A stretch of 64,000 nucleotides of DNA, taken from Rhizopus sp. PT2906 (lineage: Eukaryota > Mucoromycota > Mucoromycetes > Mucorales > Rhizopodaceae). The notes below the pieces were generated by a model. The model worked only from the letters and a program-made list of their open reading frames with translations, ran no database searches and had not been told where the DNA came from. Position 1 is the stretch's first letter. Every line of letters begins with the position of its first letter. The position numbers and the translations under genes are program-made. The stretch spans positions 124,001 to 188,000 of the forward strand of contig JAMYHX010000011.1 of assembly GCA_025529335.1 (NCBI GenBank), read 5' to 3'. Positions 56,414 to 64,000 of this stretch are shown here, in pieces.

Positions 56414-57261
56414 TCACGAGTTTTTTAAATGCTTCATCTTTTCTGTCAACTCAATCATTTCACTCACAGGAATATTTGATGCTACTTCACAACCCTTCAA
56501 TAAAAAGGAATGAGTTAATAATACATACACTACATTGTCTCTATTTACTCTCTCAGCTTCATTAATTGTGTCCTGGATATGTTGAATTTGATCTCTAAAC
56601 TCCTTTTTCTGGATGATCAATTGATCCATCAATTCACAATTTTTTGCTTTTATCTATAGTCAATCATCAGAACCAGATCATTGATCCCATACTGTGTTAT
56701 TCACTCACGTCATCATATTCTTGTTGCAACCTCATCAATTCATTCTCTTTGGCTTCATGAATAATACTACTTACTATTTGTTCAGGTGCAGGAAGAACTC
56801 TGAATAGTTGAGTATCAGTCACTTGTCTTTAATCGTAGCTCATGTACCTTTTCTCTATCGGTGGTTTATTCTTGGCATTCTTTATTAATTCGTCAAAACG
56901 CTCCATTTGTTCATTCAATCGATACTTTGTTCTTAATTCCTGCATTTTGTTCTATACCTTTTATTAATGTCATTCTTATGTAATCACGCTATTACTCTTA
57001 ATTCATTAGTCATAAAGTCTTGTGCTTGTGAGTGAGCATTCTCTAATTCTTCCATGCTTTCCTCTGTTAACAGCTTCTCCAATGAACGCTTTAACAAATT
57101 TAGACTAATATATAAAGAGAGGGAGGGGTAAACTCTTTGTTATATTTATCATTAGTGATCTTTTACTCGAATGCTTTAATTGAAGATTCGATCCATTTAT
57201 TAGTCAATTCATCAAATTTGTCTCTTGTCGTTTTATCCTCTGCAGGTGTTTCATGAGACAT
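56414..57261 (-). CDS. Coiled-coil protein, possible NNF1/PMF1 kinetochore (MIND) subunit
   Basis: Exons 57261-57167, 57104-56996, 56951-56848, 56799-56709 and 56653-56414 join in phase to 212 aa; yeast Nnf1 has 201 and human PMF1 205. The protein is almost wholly helical. An N-terminal helix (FDELTNKWIESSIKAF) and LLKRSLEKLL lead to NKMQELRTKYRLNEQMERFDELIKNA, which resembles the F..I..ER.(L)...L..LD.LI.EA pattern of the Nnf1 domain. A C-terminal coiled coil follows (LMDQLIIQKKEFRDQIQHIQD). Nnf1 joins Mtw1, Dsn1 and Nsl1 to link centromeres to the outer kinetochore. Similarity is weak, and another coiled-coil protein is possible. Confidence 0.48.
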
Positions 57262-57387
57262 CAATGAATAGAAAAAAGAGAAAGGGTTTATTATCGGACT
57301 TTAACTAAAATGAAAGAGTGACAGTTTCCACATACAAACATACATATACACTCATATACAAGCTGTTTTATGAAAACACTGTGTATA

Positions 57388-57411
57388 CACACATACACAC
57401 ACACACACACG
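57388..57411. repeat. CA-rich dinucleotide repeat
   Basis: ACACACATACACACACACACACAC-type run in the 3' flank of the OST5 gene. Confidence 0.8.
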
Positions 57412-57449
57412 TATTAATTATTTTTGCTGTTTTTATTCTTCATATAAAA

Positions 57450-57786
57450 TTAGAGATAAACACCTGCGGCATTGGAAGCAAAGATGGCACCAAAGCCAAG
57501 AAGAACTGAAGCAATGATGGCTGACTGAAGTTGTTGAATGATGGGTGTTTTCTTTTCCTGACTATTATTAAAATGATGAATATTCTATAAATTACATTCA
57601 CGCGTAAACTTACATTATAAATGTTCCAGCAGCAAATAGACCAATCGTAATACTAAAATAAGCAGCCAAGAAATATAAGGAGCGTGGAATGGGGGCTGTA
57701 ATGGGTGCTCCAGAGATCCAGTCATCCTTTAAACAGTGTTATTATTCCCATTTATGGTTTGCATGTTTACGTACCATTGCTGTCAT
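57450..57786 (-). CDS. OST5: Oligosaccharyltransferase subunit OST5/TMEM258
   Basis: Exons 57786-57775 (12 nt), 57726-57614 and 57561-57450 give 78 aa; human TMEM258 has 79. The chain reads MTAMDDWISGAPITAPIPRS, a first span (LYFLAAYFSITIGLFAAG), a short polar loop (QEKKTPIIQQLQ), and a second span containing SAIIASVLLGFGAIFASNAAGVYL-like residues. The LLxSLxASxxxGFGxxF......G(I/V)Y pattern is the signature of TMEM258/Ost5. The protein is a small ER membrane subunit of the complex that transfers glycans to Asn during N-glycosylation. Exon 1 supplies only MTAM; without it the ORF has no ATG. Confidence 0.82.
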
Positions 57787-58051
57787 CTTTATTCAAAAAG
57801 AAGAAAAGGAGAAGAAGAAAAAAAAAAAAGTAATGAGTATCGGAGTCAAGCTACTAAACCAAATATATTTCTTATATCATTCTCATAAAGGTGATTCCAT
57901 TATTTTTCCCTTGGTTATTATTCATAAATAAAAGGGAGAAGACAAGATACAATATTAATGTTTATAGATATATAAAAGAGGAGAAGGGGATAAAAGGATA
58001 AAATAAAGAGAATATTGCCGTAAAGGGGAATATAAATAAATTTGCATAAAC

Positions 58052-58824
58052 TTAGTATTCGGATCCTATAGGCGCCGACAGTCTACGCAACGTCTTTTCT
58101 TCTTCACTCGATCGGTGCTTCAAGACAAACCCAGGTTTTTTGTTACATTGCCATCCAACCATTGAAGGATTATTCATACTGAGCCTACCAAATGGTCTTG
58201 CAACATCATCATGATTATTAGTTTCAACCGACCTTTGGACCTGATACCAATGCTCCATTATCTTATTGCCGTAATCTTGAAGCTCCTCAATGGTCACAAA
58301 CAAGTTGTAGTCGTTCAAATATAAAAACTCAAGTTCAAGTGCGTTTAATTCTTTCACAGGTAATCCACCCACCTTTGATGCATCAAATCGGTCAATGCTT
58401 CACAGTTCGTTATAAAGACACTTACTTTGGCGTATCGAGTATTAGTAAAGAATATATCAGAGTATAGTTTACTGGAAATCATTAAGCCTGTGATAATAAG
58501 TCGATGTATACTGTAAGAATCAATGTGAAGCGGTGGGATATGGCGTGAGGGTTTGGGCTGTGTCATCCGATCAAAATAGACTAAGAGAGCAATCAAGCAC
58601 TCATTAGCACATGGACAATATTTTAATATACGAGTGAAATAAGCATGAATAGATATGCTGGGAATAGAGCGTGCATGGAAACAAGTATAGGATGAAGGAT
58701 CAAGTTTACCAGCGTTTAAATGAAGTCTGTCATTACTACTGGTGATCTTTTCTAGTAATGAGGTCAATAACTTGATGGTGTCTTTGACTGGATGATTGGC
58801 TAAATCAAACTGTGGTGAATTCAT
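58052..58824 (-). CDS. PHO80-like cyclin (Pcl/Pho80 family), copy B
   Basis: Exons 58824-58426 and 58372-58052 give 239 aa. The cyclin core is FHARSIPSISIHAYFTRIL, NECLIALLVYFDRM, YSIHRLIITGLMISSKLYSD, FTNTRYAKVGGLPVKELNALE and LEFLYLNDYNLFVTIEEL. The last intron falls at AK|VGGLP. The tail is polar and Arg/Ser-rich (RRLSAPIGSEY). It is a paralogue of the cyclin at 54118-54872, on the same strand and 3.2 kb away, but the intron sits at a different place (copy A: IA|SIVVAVK). The expected partner is a Pho85-type CDK. Confidence 0.87.
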
Positions 58825-59648
58825 TATTAAAAAGAAAGAGAAGAAAAAAGCTTAAACCTCCCCCCTACTCCCTCTCTCTCTCTGTGTGTCTCTCTCCCAA
58901 ATAAACACTATTTCCAATCTGAGTTCAAAACTATCAATCACTTTAACGTTTAATTGAGACACTTGTGTAAATAAAATTTACAAGTGGACACAATCAAATT
59001 TCAATACGGGACACGTCAACAAAGGAAAACAGCATCATGCATACCAAGAAATCCCCATTTCAGGCAGAGAGAATTAAGTGAAACTAACAAAGCTATCGAC
59101 GATTCTCTTTCCTACGCACCTCCAAGAAATATTGCTTACACTAAGCAAAAAGACCAAGTACATCTTTCATTGTTCTTTCTCTTATCTCAAGTACTTGCAT
59201 GCAACCCAGAGATATACGAGTATCTATTCTGCTCAACGCAGGTCCATTAAATAACCAAGATGAGCCAAGATTTTAAATGAGTTGTAAGCCACTGCTTCAA
59301 GAGCAGTTTTAATTGAGCCAATTGCATTGTTCCCGTCATGCTAATGTAAATAATTATAAACAATTACAGAGAAAAAGGATTATGCCACTGGATTTTATAT
59401 TGAAGCAAAAAATTTCCCTTTCTCCAAGCTTGTATTTGAGATGATCAAACATATTCTGTAATATAATCATTATCATGCGCTCTTTTAAAGTATTTCATTA
59501 AAGGAAAAGTGAAGTTCTCCAAGTATGCCAGTCCAAACCAAGAAAGTAAAGCAAAAAATAGCGGAGAATCAATTGAATTGCATCAATTTTTTTCTGCTTA
59601 AATTTTCATTTCTATTACTTCTTTTTACTTTATTAGCTAGTAATCAAA
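58825..59648. other. 0.8 kb intergenic / divergent promoter region
   Basis: Lies between the outward-facing starts of cyclin B (-) and RAT1 (+). CT-rich run (58858-58898) and T/C-rich tract before 59649. One 88-codon ORF (58984-59250, +) begins with a charged stretch but has no recognised domain and no splice partner. Confidence 0.5.
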
Positions 59649-62600
59649 ATGGGAGTTCCCGCATTTTTTAGGTATGGAAAAGAGTATAAAGAGAAATTGA
59701 TATAGTACCTAACTATTCTTACAGATGGTTATCTGACAAGTTTCCAAAAGTTGTTACTCCCGCAGTTGAAGAACGTCCCAAGATCGTCAATGGTACGGTC
59801 ATTCCTGTAGATACAACTAAACCCAACCCAAATAATGAAGAATTCGACAACCTTTACTTGGATATGAACGGTATTATTCACCCATGTTGTCATCCAGAAA
59901 ACAAAGTAAGAAATCAGTGGTTGATCAAGTGTCAATCAAGAGGAAAGAGAAAACTGATCATTTGTTGTATAGCCAGCACCTGCTACAGAAGATGAAATGA
60001 TGGTGGAGATCTTTAATTATTTAGATCGAATTGTCGATATCGTTCGTCCCCGAAAGCTATTATACATGGCTATTGGTAAGAAAGCTATACTTTTTGTTAA
60101 ATAATCTCCCTTACTCACACTCCATCTAGATGGTGTTGCTCCTCGTGCTAAAATGAATCAACAACGTTCACGTCGTTTCCGTGCTGCTCAATTGGCACAG
60201 ATTGAACAAGAAGCTAACGAAAGAGTTGCTCAAGAGCTAGCAGGTAATAACGACAGATAGGCACTATTGTCACCAATAACACTTCATTTGTAATAGCAAT
60301 TGGACAAGAACACCAATTGAAAAAGAAGGAAGAGCACTTTGATAGTAACTGTATTACTCCTGGTACGCCTTTCATGGCCCATCTGGCTACCTGCTTGAGA
60401 TATCATATTGCTTCCAAGCAAAATACAGATCCTCTTTGGAAAAACGTAAGTTGTCATTATATAATTAACGTTGCTGGTTGTTTATATATACGCAATAGTT
60501 AAAAGTCATCCTTTCAGATGCAACAGTTCCAGGTGAAGGTGAACATAAGGTTATGGAGTTTATTCGTGTCGAAAGATCTCGTCCTGAGCACAACCCTAAC
60601 ACTTCTCACGTCATGTATGGTTTGGACGCTGATCTGATTATGCTTGCCTTGGGTACTCATGAACCCCATTTTAAAATTATTCGAGAGGATGTCTTTGCGG
60701 ATAATAAGAAAAAGACTGTGTGCGGAAATTGTCAAAGACGTGGACATAAGACAGAAGAATGCAGATGTAAGTCTATTTTTTAAAAAAGAACACAATTATT
60801 TATACCATATTTGCTTGTAGCGGCAGTTGTGGCACCTTCAGTAACCGCAGCAAATGGCGCTGAAGCACCAAAGTCTGAGGAAGCTGTAGATAACAATCTG
60901 AAGCCATATGTCTTCCTTCACGTCAATATCTTGCGTGAATACTTGGAGCATGCACTCAAGTTTAATGTTCCAGGAGTCCCTTGGGACCTGGAACGTGCGA
61001 TTGACGATTGGGTCTTTATGTGTTTCTTTGTAGGCAACGATTTCTTACCTCATTTACCATCATTGGAAATCAGAGAAGGCGCTATCAGCAAACTTAGTTT
61101 ACTCTGGAAACAATGTATGCCCTTCATGGGAGGATACATGACTAAGGATGGTGATGTTGACTTGAAGAGAGTTCAGATTTTAGTATCCGAGCTAGGCAAT
61201 ATAGAAGATGCAATCTTTAAAGAGAGAAGAGAAAGTAAAAAAAAAAAAAGAACAATTAGCAAACATGTCTGATTAAACTAAATAACTATCTGTAGCTGAG
61301 GAGCGCCGTGCTGAAGGTGCAAAGAGGAGAAAGCTGGAGAACGACAGACGTGCAATGGAAGCAAGAACACTTGAGAACAACAATTTTGCTTTGATGACCG
61401 CAGCTCCAGTAAACAACCCTAGCGCCGGTATGTCAAATAGAGATGTTGCAGCAAACCGAGCCCAGCTTAGACAAGCCAACTTGAGCGCTGCTGCTGCATT
61501 GAAAGCTCAATTAGCTGGAGCAGCAGAAGATGTTGCACAAGCACCGCCTATGGAACAAAAGGGTGTAAAAAGAAAGGCTGATGAAATTGAAGAAGAGGAA
61601 GAGGAAGATTCAGTCATTTCTGACGACGATGATGAGCCTGAAACTTACGACCCAGTTGACCCCGTTGAAGCTGGTAAAGCTATTCTCAAGAAATTTGCTG
61701 ATGAAAAGAAGGAAAAAGAAGTTGCTGCTCGTGAAAGAGAGCCTGATGATGCCGTCAGGTAAAGTTTAACTCAACCACGCTTACTCCATTTATACTAAAC
61801 CATGAATACATAGACTATGGGAAAGTGGATGGAAAGAAAGATACTATAACAAGAAGTTTCATCTTACTCTAGATGAAAAAGATGAAATCAGACAGTAAGT
61901 TGTCTCTAAGTACCACCAGAAAAAGGAATTCACACATTTTCTTAGCATCGTAAAGTCTTATGTTGAAGGTCTTGTCTGGGTCTTCAAATATTATTACCGA
62001 GGATGTGTGTCATGGTCATGGTACTATCCTTATTATTATGCTCCTATGGCTTCAGACTTTGTTAATATTGATTCCTTTGACATCAAATTTGAAAAGAGTG
62101 CACCACTGAAGCCATTTGAACAGCTTATGGGCGTTTTGCCTGCTGCAAGTAGAGCACATATCCCCAAGCCATTCCATCATCTGATGACTGATGAGGACTC
62201 GCCGATCATTGACTACTATCCTACACGATTTGAAGTGGATATGGATGGAAAGAAATGGGAATGGCAGGGCGTTGTAAAGCTACCATTCATTAACACTAAC
62301 CGTTTGCTGGCTGCTATGAACACTGTATATGATCAACTGAATGAAGAAGAAGTGCAGCGAAACTCTGTTGGTGTATCTGTATTATACATTAGTGAATCAC
62401 ACAAAGCATATAATTTCTTAAGCACAGTCTATACAAAGAGATCGAATGAAAAAGCAAAGCTAGATGCTCGACTAACGGATGGTCTTACTGGTGAAATCGA
62501 TAAAGATCCCGAATGTATTCCTAGAAGCACCTTTTATTCACCACTACCAAGCCACGATCTACCAGACATCACAAATGATAAATCAATAAGGTAAGAGAAA

Positions 62601-63172
62601 AGGCACAACTGGTATAAATGTATAATAATCATCATGTACGATAGTGTTGTATATGAGTTACCATCAATACCTGAAGATTACAATTTCTCAACAAATCTAC
62701 TCAAGGGAGTCAAGATAAGAAATTGTCTAGATTATGAAGATATACAGCTAGCTACATTTGAGAAAACCGATAATCGCCACAGGTATAATAATAACCGCGG
62801 ATGGACATCGCAGCTCAACCATATGGAAGATTATAGAGAGCAGTAAGTGTTAAAAGTAGCAAAAAAGTAGCAAATTAAATAACAACTACTCTTAGTCAAA
62901 ATCAAAAGTATAATAATAATCGACGCGGCGGTTATCACGGTAACAACAACAACCAACGAAGAGGTGGAGGTTACGGAGGAAACTACGGTGGAGGTTATGG
63001 CGGTGGCTATGGCGGTGGCTATGGCGGTGGCTATGGCGGCGGCTATGGCGGCGGCTATGGAGGAAACTATGGAGGAAACTATGGTGGTGGCTACGGAGGC
63101 AACTACAGAGGAGGCTATGGCGGCAATAGCGGCGGCTACGGAAGAGGCTATGGTGGTGGCTATCGCAACTAA
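59649..63172 (+). CDS. RAT1: Nuclear 5'-3' exoribonuclease Rat1/XRN2
   Basis: Twelve exons (59649-59671, 59725-59905, 59973-60075, 60130-60243, 60297-60445, 60499-60766, 60821-61234, 61296-61758, 61814-61894, 61946-62590, 62645-62842, 62896-63172) encode 971 aa. Start MGVPAFFRWLSDKFPKV and LYLDMNGIIHPCCHPE, KMNQQRSRRFRAA, DATVPGEGEHKVMEFIR, YGLDADLIMLAL and FFVGNDFLPHLPSLEI carry the metal-binding acidic residues of the XRN nuclease. A CCHC knuckle (CGNCQRRGHKTEEC) and a nuclear-type KRK patch identify the nuclear XRN2/Rat1 form rather than cytoplasmic Xrn1. It degrades 5'-monophosphate RNA, ends Pol II transcription by the torpedo route and trims rRNA and snoRNA. The last exon encodes a Gly/Tyr/Arg/Asn tail of GGYGG-type repeats. 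Confidence 0.96.
62935..63165 (+). repeat. GGY-type coding repeats in the RAT1 tail
   Basis: Repeated GGCTATGGCGGT units encode Gly-Tyr-Gly-Gly stretches with a few Asn and Arg. The open frames on the other strand and in other phases over this region arise only from the repeat. Confidence 0.9.
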
Positions 63173-64000
63173 AGATTTCAAACATCTTTATGATACTCAA
63201 TGACTCCTAAATTGATGTTTGTTTTATGATTGAATGTATACGAAAAAGAATAAAAAATAGAGTACAGTTTTAAGAAAAATGCAATTATTATGGCCTATTT
63301 ATTTTTTCGAACAAATCAGAAAAAGGAAGGAAGAGGATAATCATAAACAAACATACTATATACATATATATATTTTTCATTCCTCTTCAGCCATTCTTTT
63401 TCTATTGCTGGGTTCAATAAGGAATCAAGGAGGGAAGTAGTCCAATTCAACATATAAAGAAACAGATGTAGATACTTTTTTATAACTTGAGCTGAATTGT
63501 ATATCAACTGCAAGACAGGTGGCAATCGTAGTCATCTTGAGCGTACTATCACAGAGTTTGAGCCTCTATCGAGCGTCATCAGCAGTGTAGAGATGCTTAA
63601 ACCTATTACAGATGATATTAAGTATACAGTTTAAAAATGTATTTGATTCTTTCCTACTCTTTACCACTGATGACAAATCTAACAATTTTGATGATACTGA
63701 TATTGGTCTGGTATTGCTGGGATAATAGGAGATGCTATGTCTCGAATATATAAAGAAGTAATAAGGGAAATATATTCCGAAGAGTCTCTATATAACATCT
63801 TTATTGTGCATTAAGACGAGAGTGGGCGCATTATTACAATATCGTCATTTTATATACAAACAGGATTATTATGCGACCAATGAAAATTGGACATATCGTG
63901 TTATATGTTAATAACATGTACTGTTGTCAGTCTCTTTGTATTATTTATTTTTAGAGTATAGTTTTATAATAACCTTATACGACAAGATTTAGTATTTGTA
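63173..64000. other. 0.8 kb gene-free end of window
   Basis: RAT1 3' flank, AT-rich; (TA)n run near 63355-63375. One 69-codon minus ORF (63525-63316) has no domain. Nothing else supported. Confidence 0.55.

Noticed and set aside
62831..63203. Ala/Ser/Thr-rich, His/Ser/Arg-rich and Met/Ala/Val-rich ORFs over the RAT1 tail
   Set aside because: Shadow frames of the GGY coding repeat.
1..64000. tRNA genes and CRISPR arrays
   Set aside because: No segment with a convincing tRNA A box, B box (GGTTCGANNCC) and cloverleaf spacing was found by eye, and no regularly spaced identical repeats of CRISPR type are present.

Overview
The window is nuclear DNA of a filamentous fungus, most likely an early-diverging one of the Mucoromycota (Mucorales-like). 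The evidence is AT-rich DNA, almost every gene cut by several 45-65 bp GT-AG introns, very tight gene packing, and a gene set that includes an NCLX-type Ca2+ exchanger, a CABLES-like cyclin protein, a YANK/STK32-type kinase, a candidate MTA1 adenine methyltransferase and a Fanzor/TnpB-like ORF inside a Mutator-like transposon. I infer the lineage from these features; no marker gene fixes the genus.

Layout. 0-15.9 kb: the 3' end of a DOA10-type ubiquitin ligase (+); a shortened AROM relative with only dehydroquinate synthase and type I dehydroquinase (-); a small PPxY membrane protein (-); an NCLX-like cation exchanger (+); SET1 (+) whose stop overlaps that of a YANK-type kinase (-); a lysophosphatidate acyltransferase (+); V-ATPase subunit f (-). 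15.9-20.2 kb: a 4.3 kb decayed Mutator-like element with a 14-bp inverted repeat at both ends, an 11-bp imperfect target duplication, a broken MULE transposase and a Fanzor-like ORF, both on the minus strand. 20.7-34.2 kb: CABLES-like cyclin protein (+), NIPA-type transporter (-), BEM3-type RhoGAP (-), secreted aspartic protease (-), ENT3-type epsin with a 17-nt micro-exon (-). 34.2-44.2 kb is gene-poor: a GC-rich non-coding block, one doubtful ORF and a gag-like retroelement relic. 44.2-53.2 kb: a Boi/Pob1-type polarity protein carrying an extra calponin-homology domain (-), an SSK2/WIS4-type MAPKKK (+), a SUR7/PalI-like membrane protein (+). 54.1-63.2 kb: two PHO80-like cyclins (-) flanking an MTA1-like methyltransferase (+), an unknown 86-aa protein (-), a possible NNF1 kinetochore subunit (-) and OST5 (-); then RAT1/XRN2 (+) with a long Gly-Tyr-rich tail. 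The last 0.8 kb holds nothing I can support.

Most of these are unrelated housekeeping genes placed close together, not a pathway cluster. The parts that deserve attention are the MULE-Fanzor composite element, the AROM remnant that kept two active sites, the MTA1 candidate, and the SH3-SAM-PH-CH protein. Exon limits were set by hand from splice signals, reading phase and family similarity. Reading phase closes across every junction except one in the YANK kinase.
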